Assembly: GCA_963920705.1 (NCBI GenBank)
Contig: OY987238.1
Span: 11,960,183 to 12,024,182, forward strand
DNA from: Odiellus spinosus
Lineage: Eukaryota > Arthropoda > Arachnida > Opiliones > Phalangiidae
DNA length: 64,000 nucleotides
Direction of reading: 5' to 3'
The notes beneath the pieces were generated by a model. That model saw only the letters and a program-made list of their open reading frames with translations, was not told where the DNA came from and did no database searches. This document shows positions 1-12,567 of this stretch, in pieces (positions within the stretch are counted from its first letter, which is position 1; the number at the start of each line of letters is the position of its first letter). The position numbers were made by a program, and so were the translations under genes.

Positions 1-139
1 AAACGAGAAAAATAAGGGAAACTAACATTGTAGGTTTTAAGTTTTCCAATTAGGCCTATGATAAATCTTATTAATAATTGATTCCCTGAAATTTCGAAAA
101 CAAAACTATAGTTATACTTTTTGTTTCATAGATGGCGCC

Positions 140-289
140 ACAGTACACGCAGAGCCTTTTCAATGCCGAACGAAGAGGGACGGCCGGACGGGGGAAGGAA
201 GTTCACCTTTCTTTCTGCTGGAAAGATTGCGATTTGCCAAGAGAGCGGCTGCGTCTTTGAAGTTGGAACGCGTAATTCTAGACAAAGCG
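140..289 (+). CDS. possible exon, unknown gene
   Basis: Not recognised. The stretch is clearly GC-richer than its surroundings and is bounded by a pyrimidine-rich TTTGTTTCATAG acceptor and a GCG|GTATGA donor. The frame that stays open reads MPNEEGRPDGGRKFTF and later AGKIAICQESGC, and ends in phase 1. That phase fits an acceptor at 488/489, which opens a second exon in frame. An ATG directly after the acceptor opens a competing frame (MAPQYTQ...) that stops inside the exon. It may be a coding or untranslated exon of a gene extending left of the window. No domain was identified. Confidence 0.3.
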
Positions 290-488
290 GTATGATTTAC
301 TTTTAGTTTAAGGTATATAATCGATGACTACAGGCCTGAATTGAAGATAAACGATGGTAAAGTGCTTATATTTCATATTAAGTACAGTATCCGCTATAAA
401 TCGCGTTTAATTTATTGGAAATTTTTGAAATTGAGTCGAGACGGTAAGCCTTGGTTTAGCTTGATCAAGTCTGAATAGTATAGTGCAG

Positions 489-691
489 GGCTGCAGGCTG
501 TGGCTGTCGGTGGGTCAGTGTACGTACGGCGTTTGCGAACTGTAGTCTCAACTTCTCAAGCGTGTGTTGTGTGCCAGGAAGAAGCCAAGACTGTCCAAAG
601 ACTCCAAAAGCAGGCCTTGCTCCTTCATAACAAGATTGAACTTGAAATTTTGGACATCTATGTGGTTCTTTCATTTTCTACCTACCTGTGA
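489..691 (+). CDS. possible terminal exon, unknown gene
   Basis: If joined to 140-289 (phase 1 to phase 1), this gives an open tail containing CVVCQEEAKTVQRLQKQALL and ending at a stop codon at 689-691. The middle looks like a short helical segment with one CxxC pair. The opposite strand is also open here for about 70 codons, which weakens the coding argument. No polyadenylation signal was noticed just downstream. It could equally be part of a long non-coding transcript. Confidence 0.25.
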
Positions 692-3129
692 ATGTAATCT
701 CGATGACAGTGTCTGAGTGAGTCTTATTTAATTTTTCTTCATAATTATTAAGATTTTAAACTTGTATCCTGCATTTTTTGGGTATTATGTTTCATTTAAT
801 GAAAGAGTTGTCTGTACGAGACACTGCAAAATAATCATTGAACGCAGTGAAAGTTTTTTTAAGAATGTTTGTTGAACCGAGGGCAACTTACAATTTTAGT
901 TTAGTCTTGTAGTAAAATTGCCTCAAGTTTTTGATAAAAGATTACGGTATGATCTTTCATATCACTTTTTATGGCATAACGCATAATAAGGATAGCGGAA
1001 ATTAGAATGATAAGGTGCTGCTGAGATTTAAGATCGAAAACCAAACATACATTTGAAGCTCGCTAGTTTAGAAAATACTTTTGATGTTGATATAATTGAT
1101 TTCCTAGCCATACCAAGATTACGGTGGTTTGTATCTCAATTATGAGCTGCTTGCAGCTAAGACATTGACGAGGGACATAAAGTTTATTAGATCATTCACC
1201 CAAGACTAAATTATGTCCAATCAAATTTCATTGATGATGGTTATATCCAAGAGTTCTGAACTTTGGTTTCAAATTGCTATTAAAGCTATAAAGATATTTT
1301 CCAAGCTAAGCCACCATCCAATGATCAGTTTTAAAGATTTCAGGGCATGTGAAGCTAGTCATAGCGTAATCTTAATCTTTATATTTTGGTTTGTAAAAGT
1401 TTTAGAGAGATACTAGCGTTGTAGGTAGCGTAAACTGGAAAATGATTCTCAATGATTCATACGTAACTTTGATTTTAAGTAGAACGTCTTTTAAGCGAAT
1501 GAATCAGAAGCTAGATTCTTAAGAATTTTAAACGTCGTTCCAAATATGACAATCGCGTCACTTAAACGAAAACAGGATGTTGAAAAATGAAGAGGGTGGA
1601 ATTGTTAAAAAGACGGAGAGAGGGGAGGGTAAGAAATCAAAAGCTGGATTCAAACCGATTATGACTAACCACAAATTTTATTTGTAATGGTATGACCTAA
1701 ACAACTTGTAAGGCCCCTCCTAACTACATGACTAGTTTATAATAGTGTCATGGTAATAATGTTAGGCTTAAGAAGGTATTAAAGTGAAAAAACATCAGCC
1801 CCTTTAAATAAATCGCTAAGGGCAAGAATCACTAAAAAATATAGTTGACAACACACTATATCATCCCCGTAATCACTTCACCGGCAAGTTACATTAGGAA
1901 ACAACACGTCTCTCGCGTTAGTGATTGCTTTATCCTTTATTTAATGAGCTAGGCCTCAAAAGTGCAAACAGGGGTTTCCGAGGTATTAATCACTCTCTGA
2001 TTACGGATTATGCCTAATAATTTTAGCACTGTCAAAGGCAAGAATTTTAAAGATTACTCTTACTAGTACAGTCAAAGGTACAGCCTCTATACCTATTACG
2101 CTGAATGACAAGCATCTCCGGTGATTCAACATCTAGCGTAAAATCTTAGATCATCGCAACCCATGGCTGGTTGAATTCAGCGTGAAACTTCTCATTTAAC
2201 ACGAGATTACCGCAGTAACCGCTATGCTATACCCAAATGATATACCGTTTTGGCATGGTTGTTGTTTTGGCACCCATTTGGCAATTCTCTTAATTAAATA
2301 TAAGACTTGTTCTTTATAAATATTTTACTATTAAGCTTAAAGAAAATATTCTATTCAAATCATACAACACAATGAAATTCATTCCCCCCTTAATAATATC
2401 TATCGTGGGATTACTAGGAGTATTGGGGAAGGGGGAGGGGGGTTTGATCCAAGCGCGTTTAATTTGGAAACACGCCCGTAAGGTTACCACCAATGTTCTG
2501 GCACACCCTCGATTAGTTCCCGTGGCTATTTGACAGCGAGCGATTTTTAATGCTGACTTTTTTTTTTTTTTGGCGTGGGCCCCTAACTCGTGACATTGCT
2601 AAGTTATTTTCCATATTACGATTATTCTTGTTGGAAATAAATTTTCCCTCGGTTTGATTTATTTATTAAACACAAACTACACGGGTTTCTTCAACTTATT
2701 AGCGTAACTAAATACTTGCCAGACTGTTTGTGTAATAAAATGTTAAGGGAAATTTTCTATTTTAAAGGAATTGTGAAATGTTGGGTTTTATAGTAGGGAT
2801 GGGTTTTTGAAAAAGGCGACCATCTGTTAAACAGAAAAAGTTCTTTCTTATTGGTTGGTTTTATATCATCATCTTATTTGCTCAATTACACTTCATTGAT
2901 ATCTTGATACACCAAAGAACCTATAAAGGGTGGCAAGGGAGACGTTCAGACGTCCCCCTTTGCCATTTCCTGTCTCACTATTGAAGACTTTAAATTATTT
3001 GCGTATTTAAATTTACTCTTCGATATAGGGTTTGTAATAAACAGGCCAGTGGAAGCCAATCTATTTATTGATATTAACCAACTACAAAAAATAAATTTTC
3101 CCACGTTTTTTTTAAATGAAAGATATGTC
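692..3129. other. gene-free stretch
   Basis: AT-rich DNA with no exon pair I can support. It holds short open frames without splice context, a T run near 2560, and a small hairpin at 2931-2965. Confidence 0.5.
2931..2965. repeat. small hairpin
   Basis: TGGCAAGGGAGACGT pairs with ACGTCCCCCTTTGCCA with one bulge. No terminator role is implied in a eukaryotic genome. Confidence 0.6.
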
Positions 3130-3260
3130 TTTCTGAATCAAGTACTTTTACGAACGATACCGCGCGAAAACAACCATATCACGTGCCAGAACGTGCGATA
3201 GATAGTGATGACGTAGTATGTGAGATATTTTGGGAAATTTTCATTATCCCTTTACGTTGC
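3130..3260 (-). repeat. repeat I, copy 1 (core)
   Basis: Carries the family I core: a CCGCGCGAAAAC block, TATCACGTGCCAGAACG, then AGTGATGACGTAGTA and a TTTCATT tail. The same ordered blocks recur near 4.5, 5.7, 6.9, 47.6, 50.4, 55.4, 56.1 and 60.9 kb in both orientations. Ends and class are unknown. Confidence 0.7.
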
Positions 3261-3772
3261 GTTCTTATACCTAGGTATCTTAGGAACTTTTAAGATTTCT
3301 TCACTCTCATCTAAAGAAGAAGTCGTAAAACTTAGCTATAAACATATATGGTACCCCAATAAATTTATTTTGGACAATTTTACAACTACAGACTTGTAGT
3401 TCTTTTGTATTTCACCGTAGAATAGAAATTTCTTTTCAAATCTGGGCATCTTTTGTTTTCCACCTTATAAAGTACAAGGTCAAATTCTTCAGACATTTTG
3501 CCCAACCAAAAAAACACCATTAAAAATAAATTTTCGAAAAAAAAGTATCATCAAAAACAAAAAAGTTTTTCCTTTGGGACAAGTCTTACAAATATGAAGG
3601 TACAAAATTTTAGTTGGTTTTATATTAATCTCATTTTAAAGCTACAATTATATTTTTAAAGTTTAATTTAAAAGAAAAAACATAACGAAATGCTTCTAGT
3701 GACAATGTTGTGACGTCATTACATGAGTTAAAGTCGATTTGGTGTGAAAACGCCTGTAAAGAGAGGCTATCA

Positions 3773-3775
<3 letters not shown>

Positions 3776-3804
<29 letters not shown>
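3776..3804. repeat. poly-T tract
   Basis: About 29 consecutive T. No target duplication marking it as a retroposed tail was found. Confidence 0.9.
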
Positions 3805-4449
3805 CGAATTCCTATGGATTGTATTTTTATTTTTCACATAATATTAAAACGCCATGTTCCAAATTTTATAACATCTGCCTTAAGTAACTTGAAAATGAAA
3901 AATTTTTTACGTAAGACTTGTTCTTTGGAGTTGAGGTTAAATTTTCTTTTCCCCGATAGATTTTTCTTTTCCTTAGCCGTAATCTTGTCACATTTTGACG
4001 CGAGAGCTCGCTTGGAATTCGAATTTTAAGGTTCCCTAACTTTAAATGCTATAGTATGTTGGTAGGCGCCTTAGCTAAAGCGGAAATATTGGCCCATCCC
4101 CCTATAAAACTCCTATAGACCCGACTTGGCTACCCAGGCATCTCGAACCCAAAGAAAGGTCAAGATGGAGGGCGTGCGAAACACTCCCTAAATCTGACAA
4201 TAACGTTCTCGTCTTCAATTTTCGTCTTATTTTTTTCTTAGCCCTAATTATTCAAATTTGATTTCACTGAATAATTTTAAAACTAAATGGCTAGGAGGAT
4301 ATATGATTGGAGAAGTAAGAATTTGTCCATTTTGTATAAGAAGCTTTGGTATCACGTGACTACAATTCACGTCACATTGAAGGAGGGGCATGGCAAAATT
4401 ACACTTTAAGAGGTAGTTCTTACTTTAGCCGTTGTTTACCGTTAGAAGG

Positions 4450-4920
4450 CGCCAGTAAAAATAAAATTTCCCCGTAATACTACGTCATCACTATGCTCGC
4501 GTTATTTCGCTATAGCATTCAGGTTCCATAAGAATATGGGAGGGCCGCGATTCAATAACCATCCTCCCAAACTTTGTAGCAAAAGTTCGTCCGCTTCGAA
4601 TCGATTTTTCAAGTAAATCGCTCCTGCCATTATATTATTAACCCGCGCCACTAACGACCTTGACATAATATTTTGGGTAATAAAAATGGAGCCCACCGAA
4701 AAAAGATCTAAGCGTACAAATGTTGCGAAAATTGCGGACGAACTTTTGATACAAAGTTTGGGAGGATGGTACCAGAGGCTAAAGCTATGCTCCCATATTC
4801 TTATGGAACCTGAATGGATTCTTGGCTATAGTTGATTCTGGTACTCAATAAGGTTGCATTCGCGCCGTTTTTCTCGTGAAAGTACTTAATACAGAAAGTC
4901 TTGTGCCTTTCGCATTGAAA
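4450..4920 (+). repeat. repeat I, copy 2, split by element E1
   Basis: Left part (about 4450-4515) has CCCCGTAATACTACGTCATC and the CTCGCG block. Right part (about 4832-4920) resumes with GTTGATTCTGG, GCGCCGTTTTTCTCG and AGTACTTAATACAGAAAG. The two halves are separated by element E1, so I was present first. Confidence 0.75.
4516..4824 (-). mobile_element. MITE family E, copy 1
   Basis: Inverted-repeat element flanked by the 7-base duplication GCTATAG (4509-4515 and 4825-4831). The right end reads GGATTCTTG; its partner end has lost a few bases and starts CATTCAGGTTCC. The inside matches copy E2 (44803-45119) in reverse. The short open frame across it recurs in E2 only because the DNA repeats; no transposase motif is visible. 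Confidence 0.85.
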
Positions 4921-5654
4921 AAGAATGGTAACAGCGTCACTTTGGTTCCATCATGTGAACCAAACTTGACTCCCTATCCTGGCTTCATTCCTAAAATATT
5001 TTTACTCCATACTCTATATATGTATCAAGTTTCCTTGAATATTATTAATTGCCTTATTATATCATCCGAAACCCCCTCTTACTTACAACTCCAACTAATT
5101 TCGTCTTATTTCAACGGTTAAATAAATTTCCCATATAGACGAATGATTGTTCGATTCAAAATTTAGGATGGAATAAATTTTCCGTGTCGGTACTCTTTTT
5201 GAATAATCATTATATAACTAAATGCGATTTGGCGGGAAAATTTTCGGTCTTGAGTTTATAATACATCCAACGCTAACGTTAACCTCTATCTAAGGGATCA
5301 ACTCCTAAAGATAACGGCTGTTGATGCTTAGTTAATGCTAGAATCTCAAGGTGATTTTGTAGATGGTCGTTTAAAAACGTAAGGGGTACCTCAAAACTTG
5401 AAAGGGAACTTGGTGTACGAAGTTTGGAACTTTTTGCATCGTCAAAGTTAAATTTGGTATTTTTAAGGACCCTTCACACTAATTATCCATTTTTTTTATC
5501 ATACTATTAAAACTTATACCTCTATTCAAAATTTTATACCTCTGATTGGACGAGATCTTAAGTCCACTTATATTTATTTTTTTTTCGATTTATGACGTAG
5601 TTTATTTCTGGAATGTAATTAAAGATAATTTTAATACATTCTAGATTAAGTACT

Positions 5655-5935
5655 TTTACTAAAAAGACCGCGCGAAAGCGTCCTTATCACGTGTCAGAAC
5701 GCGCGTGAATCAACTGTAGGCGAATTAAAACAATAGCGAAATCACGCGACCATAGTGATGACGTAGTATTGCGGGGAATTTTCATTTTAAAAATTTCGAA
5801 AATGGCCGATTATAAAATATGTATTTTTACTGTCGCTGTGATTTTTTTTCTATGACATATGTATATATATTTTGAATCGTTTTTTAACGATCTATCTGAA
5901 AATTGTACTCAATTTTTATTTGGAGGTCAAATTAA
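5655..5935 (-). repeat. repeat I, copy 3
   Basis: One of the longest copies: CCGCGCGAAAGCGTCC, TTATCACGTGTCAGAACG, ACCATAGTGATGACGTAGTA, then CATATGTATATATATTTTGA and a TTTTTAACGATC segment. Orientation is opposite to the copy near 47.6 kb. Confidence 0.8.
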
Positions 5936-6433
5936 AGGTCAAGAAGACCTGACTTAGAAGACTGAATTTATAGTTTTTGATTTGGGTGTTGGACCAACTA
6001 ATTGCTGCATTTAATTGGTCCAAATTGTTGAAGGAATGTATTGACTGGTGTGAAAGGCCCTTGAAGTGTACAACACATTCACAAATGTGCGCCCCCCCCC
6101 CTCAGTTTAATATAGAGTTAGCCAGAGGCAATCAAACGAATTTTATCTTCTTCGTTAAGACGCGAAAGAATTAACGACTTTGAAGCATAAAAATGTGAAA
6201 AAGAAAAAGTTTAAAATTTACTTCTTATCAAAGAGAACGAGTTTCTTTTTCTTTATATACCTAGAATAATCTTTTTAAAAGTAGCGTCATCAAAAAAATA
6301 CTCTCCCAGAAGCTTAGGATCTTCACTGCAGACTCTAAATAAAATATTTTTACACCTTCGGAATTTATTTGTAATGAGTTCTTTAAAGTGACACTGTTAA
6401 GGAATTTTCACGATGGCATTTTCGGAAAGATCA
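5936..6433. other. gene-free stretch
   Basis: Contains a C run near 6090 and AT-rich DNA. No exon was recognised. Confidence 0.45.
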
Positions 6434-6855
6434 TTTCATACTGGGCCTGATTTAAACCGTTTCAAAACGTTTCGAAAGAGTCGTGTGAACCGTCTTTTCT
6501 CGAATCGATTTGATTCGATTTCTCGAAACTGCTTCGGGAACCAGTTTCATACCGATTCGGCTGGTTTCAACAACCGATAGATGAAGCTACAATAGATGCG
6601 TTCATACTAGGCCTTGGAATCGATTTAAACCGATTCGAAAGAGTCGTGTGAACGAGAAATCGTCTTTTCTCGAATCGATTTCTCGAAACTGCTTCGGGAA
6701 CCAGTTTCATACCGATTCAGTTTCAACAACCGATAAATCGATTTATAAAGATAATGCGTGAACAATTGAGGCTTTAAAACGATTCCTGGAGGTTTGAATA
6801 TCGGTTTGATTTCACCGTTTCAAATCGTTTGAGAAATGATAATGTGATCGTAGCT
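6434..6855 (+). mobile_element. MITE family B, two overlapping copies
   Basis: Two B bodies lie head to tail: one from about 6434 that stops after GATGAAGCTACAATA, and a second from about 6596 (GCGTTCATACTAGGCC) to GATCGTAGCT near 6855. The second lacks the GATGAAGCTACAAT segment with which the first ends, suggesting rearrangement between copies. Confidence 0.8.
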
Positions 6856-6867
6856 CTTCTGTCATAG

Positions 6868-6995
6868 AACAGTAATATATTTCTAATCGCCATTTTCGAA
6901 ATTGTTCAAATTAAAATACTACGTCATCACTATGGTCGCTATTATAGAGCTTACAGTTGACTGAACTTGATTTTCGCACGCTTTGTCACGTGAGA
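6868..6995 (+). repeat. repeat I, copy 4
   Basis: Core blocks ATTTTCGAAATTGTTCAAA, TACTACGTCATCACTATGGT, TTACAGTTGA, and a decayed TTTGTCACGTGAGATAAG. Abuts the preceding family B copies. Confidence 0.7.
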
Positions 6996-7529
6996 TAAGT
7001 GGGAAACCATTGGCTCCACTCGGGCTATGCTTCTTAAACTACTTTTTTTTCTTCTTACTGGCATATTTTCAATTGTTGATGTTATCCAACTTGTTAATGT
7101 ATATATATATATATTTTTTTCTCCCCAAACGGACCAAAAATCCGATTTTGGCATAGTGGCGTAAAATAAGGGGGTAAATTTTAAACTTAGGGGGTTAAAA
7201 ATGCTTTCGAAAGTGAAAATATATAAAAGATTAGTCCCAGACATTAACCGAGCAGCGGGTTGGGAATAAAATAAAAAAATAAAAAATACAAGATGGTGAA
7301 GTCCATCAAGAAAGCAACACCCCGAGAATAAATTTTTAATATGTATATATATTTTGAATCGTTTTTAAAGGGAGAATGAAAGGCCAAAACAACCTATTTT
7401 TAATCGATTAAGAATGCTAAAATAATGAGAAAACAATAATATAACTCACCAAAAATATTTCGTTATTTTATAATCAATTTCCAAAGTTCCGAAACTTGCA
7501 GTTGCTAAGCCTTGGCTGCCTAGCTCGGC

Positions 7530-7680
7530 GAACTAGGCGAGCACGAGCCGTATTTTTTTTCTTTAATATTCGCGGCTGTTCTTGTCGCCAATCACGAGCG
7601 AGTACGCGTACTCGCTCATGATTGGCGACAAGAACAGACGTGAATATTAAAAAAAAATACAGATCGTGCTAGCCTAGTTC
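7530..7680. repeat. large near-perfect palindrome
   Basis: Two arms of about 75 bases meet without a loop at GAGCGAGTACGCGTACTCGC. Going outward both arms carry ATGATTGGCGACAAGAACAG-like sequence, an AATATT block, an A/T run, and GCTCGTGCT.GCCTAGTTC. It could form a cruciform or be a foldback element. No clear target duplication was found. Confidence 0.85.
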
Positions 7681-9167
7681 AAAAATTTTACAAAAATTCA
7701 GAAATTAATTTAAACCAAAAACGTGTCTAAAAATCTGTTACATTTTTAGCTCCAAGTTTATTTTTAAATTTTAGTTATCCCTGCACGATAACGCCAATTA
7801 CAACTACAACTACGTAGAGACCGTCACAATGAATACAGATCTACATCTTCCCCAGTAAAAAGTGTTGCTAAAAAAGCAACGAATATGAACTTTGTCGGTT
7901 AGTTTCATCCATGAAGAATGAAAGGGCAGATTTTAGAAATTATAGTGGCGAAGTAAACGTGGCTGTACTTGAAACCATTTCTAATTTTCAGTACGTAAAA
8001 TCCTAGATCCACCTCCAATCTCTATGATATGATTTGTAAACCGATTTTGTCTTACCCGAAGATGCTGAAGTTTTGCAATAAAACATTGGTTAGGGTAGCT
8101 AAAGAAAATAACCCTAGTTTTTTCTTCGTTTATGCAATACGCATGAAGTTATGGCGCATTTATACTCAATTTTAAAACTCGTATGAAATGAAAATAGAAC
8201 CCCCTGGACCAACTTCTTCATAACGTTATAGTTTTCCCGCTTTATTTCTCGCTAGTTTTCGGGTTAAACATTGCGTTTGTTTTGGAAAATTGACGCCTTG
8301 AAGTTGGGAGGTTAAAGGTGTCTTACTGCATGGGCCGACGATCAACTATAATACTATTATAATAGAAGCTTTCCTACTACTTTAGAAACGGTAATGGGGC
8401 TGTAAGAATTGGTTTAAATCGTTGACATGGTGAAGAAAACCATAGGTTGAGATGGTGGTGAAATTATCGTGCCTTTCTTTTTTAGGTTTTGTAAGAATGA
8501 TCGTTGTTTATTCGTTTTAACCCCTGATAGTTTGACTTATTAGTACCAAAAATATCAATTTAAAAGAAGAACCCAAACGTACCATTATAATTTTAGGGGC
8601 AAATATGGTTTTATCAGAAATTATTTAAATTTGGAAACTTTTCTTTTTTTTTTTCTCCACAAAAATTGGAAAAACTATTACTCTAAATGGAATATTGCTT
8701 CCTTTAAAGGCAACAGATATGCAGAATCTTCCGACTTTATCACTGGAGCAAACTCTCCACCAAAATTTAATTAATTATTAATATGATGTTTAATTTTAGA
8801 TCAAACATAAAAATAATTTTCAAAATTTAATTTCAAATGGCGTTTGGGTTTTTCAAAAATGATTCAACCTTTAATTGGCTGTAATTATTTCAACGTGTTT
8901 AAACATTTTCAATTCGAACTAGTTTGTAAAATTCTTGGTATCCCGACTTTTATTTAAAAGAAAAAAAATTTCATACCGGGTTAAAAATTTCAAATTAAAT
9001 TTCCGATTTTTATCACATATTTTATAACACCCCTCTTATTAAAGAGACGGTGAAAGAAAACTTTTCTTTTAAAGGGAAAATATTAGATTAAACTTAATTT
9101 GGTTCGTACTAATTTTGACAATGTAATGAAACCCAGGACGCATATGATAATTATCATGAAAATCTTG
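7681..9167. other. gene-free stretch
   Basis: AT-rich DNA with small direct and inverted motifs only. No exon or repeat family was recognised. Confidence 0.45.
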
Positions 9168-9240
9168 TGTTCATAGCCTTCCTCTAACGGCAATCAGTTA
9201 CTACTTTTGCCTGCACTGTCTACCGTTAGAGAACGCTTAT
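9168..9240. mobile_element. MITE family J, copy 1 (short)
   Basis: Ends GTTCATAGCCTTCCTCTAAC and CCGTTAGAGAACGCTTAT are an imperfect inverted pair around CCTCTAACGGCAA. Longer copies lie at 18579 and 63009. Confidence 0.7.
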
Positions 9241-9644
9241 ATTATTTATCTTTATTTATTGAGATAGGTGTCCGTTGTTAATAGTCCAAGATGGAACTAT
9301 CCCTTGGACACTCAAACGGTGTCCACGGGGCGCTATGCGAGTTTTTCCATGGCCCCACATTGAATTTCACGCGCCTTTATCGAGTTCTCGTTATAAACGT
9401 AGTTTACGATGCCTTCCGATCATTTATTAGAACCTATAAGAATAATATTTTCTTTCCCAAACCTTCGGGCCATTAACAAATCCCCTAACTAATATTCTAT
9501 TCCACCTTGTAGTTTCAATATGGCGATAAACCTAGGCTACCTAAGTAATCATCAAATAGAAATAATTATAATTTAGCTTTATTAGCGCAGATAAATCGAG
9601 TTGGGATGCATTGAAAGCTACTTTTTTAAAATTAAAATTAAAAT

Positions 9645-10175
9645 TAGAGCTCGGAATTCGTATAGTTTTTATTAATTGGATAAAATCTACTAAATTCTGA
9701 TATATATTATCTGTTTGATTAAAACAGATTTTTCATTCGAGTTTACTTATTCGAAGATAAATTAAAAAAACAATCCATATCCTTAGAATATTATCCGCGT
9801 TATACGTTCGGATAAAAAAATTCAAAATTTATTTTCCTGAAATATAAGGAATAAAAAGATGATTTAAAATCTTAGTTTCGTTGTTTTATTTATATTCTTC
9901 AAATTAAAAGTCAATTTGAAATATTTTTCTTATATTTTAGACTAATTCTGAAAATGTGAATTTTCTTATCTATCGTTATACGTTTGAATACGAGTAATTT
10001 GTAGGTAGATAAAGCGCCAGTCGCTTATCTTCGGGTAAGCCTTATACGTTTAACAATTATACGAATATACAAATTTCATTGTTTTAGTTACAAACAATTT
10101 ATCCGAAAATAAAATACCTGAGAGTATACGAATAACGGAAGATAATGGATCGATCCGATTCCGAGCTCTACTTAA
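9645..10175. mobile_element. candidate inverted-repeat element O
   Basis: AGAGCTCGGAATTCG on the left pairs with CGATTCCGAGCTCT on the right, enclosing about 500 AT-rich bases containing TTATCCG/CGGATAA-like motifs. Only one copy was seen and no target duplication was found, so this is provisional. Confidence 0.45.
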
Positions 10176-11050
10176 ATCCAACACTTTGATAATGTTAATA
10201 GATATATTAATTTCTCTTGCCATTTATAATTATTGGCTTTTATAAGAAATTTTACATCTGTTGATTGTGATAAAATATAACTGCGTAACAAATATCTGGA
10301 ATTTGTAAATTAACGATAGGTCAAATTATTGACCCTTAAATACATAAATATGTCCGTAAAATTTCTTGATAATAACTAGAACTAAAAATTGTCCCAGCCA
10401 GACCTTGACAAGATAGCATTTGTCGAAACGTAATTTATTTCTCGAGATAAAAGATAAATTCTTTTCGAAAAAGCAAATGCCGATTTTTTTTTTTTCTTTT
10501 TTGAAAAATTATTTCAGAAAAATAGATTAAGATTTGACAAACTGCTAAGCTCCCGTTTAACCTCTTGAACCCTAGCTACCATCGGTCGCTCTTTCTCTCA
10601 AATATCCTTCATTCTTAGAGGTCATAACCTTCAAATATATTTATCACCCCTAATACTCCGATGACCCGTACACAGTTGACATTTTTGGGACCCTAAGATA
10701 GCAATCCTTAAGACCATGCAGTAAAAACCTTTTAATTTTGCGATTTTAGATTGTAAAATTTTTTCTTTCTTTATACAGCCAAAAACTCGTGTAATTTTGA
10801 AAGTTTATTTCGCTTTGATTTGACACCACACGCGAAGCTAAGCTACCGTTATATCTATTATTAGTTAATGTTAGTTGTAAAGTGGGGTCTAACTTTAAGC
10901 TGGCTGTCAAATCTTGGCTGAAATTGACTATAAAAGTAGTAATTTTATCCCTAAGGCGGCTACAAGTTTAGAATGAAGAAGGAAAATTTTACCTGCGTTT
11001 TAAATTCCTTTTATTGAAGCTGAGTTTTCATAAAAAATATTGTATATTAG
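10176..11050. other. gene-free stretch
   Basis: AT-rich; nothing recognised. Confidence 0.45.
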
Positions 11051-11057
11051 TTCATAG

Positions 11058-11397
11058 CAGAAGCCGATGAAACCCTCCTTTAAAGTCTATTACTCCCTGG
11101 TCTTGTCTACCCCTCTCTGTATGGTTTAGTTTCAAAAAGCGCGATTCGTACGCCACCTAACGGTAGATATTTTCGGGGCGGGAGTTCGTCCAGCGAATAT
11201 CTCTAGCAGCCTTGGAGTTCGTCAAAAAAACGTCGTCGTTTGTGGAGAGAGAGAATTTCCAATTTTCCGTAGACAGGGGGGTATGAAGTAGGACCCCTCC
11301 GGGATCTCGTAAAATTGGGAATTTTACCCATACAGAGAGGAGCGCTATATCGAACATTAGAGTAGTAGACTTCAAAGGAGGGTTTCATCTACTTCTG
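11058..11397. mobile_element. MITE family A, copy 1
   Basis: About 340 bases with ends CAGAAGCCGATGAAACCC and GGGTTTCATC.ACTTCTG, flanked by the 7-base duplication TTCATAG (11051-11057 and 11398-11404). The inside is highly similar to copies at 45944, 60917 and 63186. Short open frames appear in both directions across all copies; these are by-products of the repeat. Confidence 0.9.
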
Positions 11398-11404
11398 TTC
11401 ATAG

Positions 11405-12567
11405 CATAAGTGGCTCGTATTTAAGTTCTTTGAAAATTCAGCTTTAAATGGACAGCAGGGAATTGTGGGCCAACCTTTTTTTTTCTTCTTTTTCTTCGTT
11501 CCTTATTTTTTTGTTGGTTAAAAGCATTCCCTTTTATTATCAGTCCATCTTTTTGGACCATAATGGCATGGCCGTTGAACAGGGCCTTTAGCGCTAGTGG
11601 GCCGGGATTTGACAAAGATGAATTGTTGTTTGGTCCAGTTTTTACAAGTCCTCCGTCTTCAGATTACCTTTCTTTGTATTTTTCTCTACATTTTTATTAC
11701 CATTAATATTTTCTTCTCGTTGCTGGTTTCTTTACATTCAATCGTAAAATACATAACGTAGGATATTACGGCGTAGTGATACTCTATGTTAACAAATATA
11801 AAGTACGAAAGAGATACGAGGGACTTCTAACTTGGTGTAGAGGTTATTTCTAGAATATCGTTTGTTAAACAATTTCTTTAGTAGTTATGTTGGACCAGGG
11901 GTTGGACAGAAGCTGTCTTCGTTCGCGGTTCTCCTAGGGGTTGTTATAACGGAGTGATGGCATTTCTTTACCTAACGTCGTGTTGATGTCTATGCCAGAA
12001 TGACAAAGGGTGCCATTAGTTTCTAACTATAGTTAGAAATGTTGTTTTCAATTTTCGCTTCTATCGTTATTTTTACGCGTGTTGAAAACGCAACACTGAT
12101 TTCAAATATTGATTTGTTATTCACGAAACCTACTATTAATTGAATTCTAATTTGGAGAGAATTATTTCATTTAGTAGAGTTTTTATTTTACCTTATACCC
12201 TAAGTCTACATCCACTTTAAAATATTAACAGGTCATTCCCACACTTGAAAAGTGTTGCCATTATGTAAATCAAACTTAAAGTTGCGAAATTATTTCTTAA
12301 TAATTTTCCCTCGAGAAAGGTTCTTCCCTTTTATCAATTATTCAAGGTTAATATTATTATTGGTATAGGAATTAGTAACGATATAATTAAGTAAAATTAT
12401 GTAAACTAACACCTGGTAATTGATTATTCCTTTTAAACTCTTGGGAAATTGTAGACTGTCTTGCTAATTTAATTCAAAGCTAATATATCATTTAAAAAAA
12501 CAACGCCCATCTTTCAAAATTTGGATTTTAGTTTCGTAATAACAGAAGGAAATACGGAGAGAAGTGA
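11405..12567. other. gene-free stretch with a 20-base perfect palindrome
   Basis: No exon recognised. A perfect palindrome TTTCTAACTATAGTTAGAAA lies at 12020-12039. Confidence 0.5.

Noticed and set aside
3776-3804. Poly-T run as the tail of a retroposed gene copy
   Set aside because: No coding or small-RNA-like sequence precedes it on the - strand and no flanking direct repeat was found.
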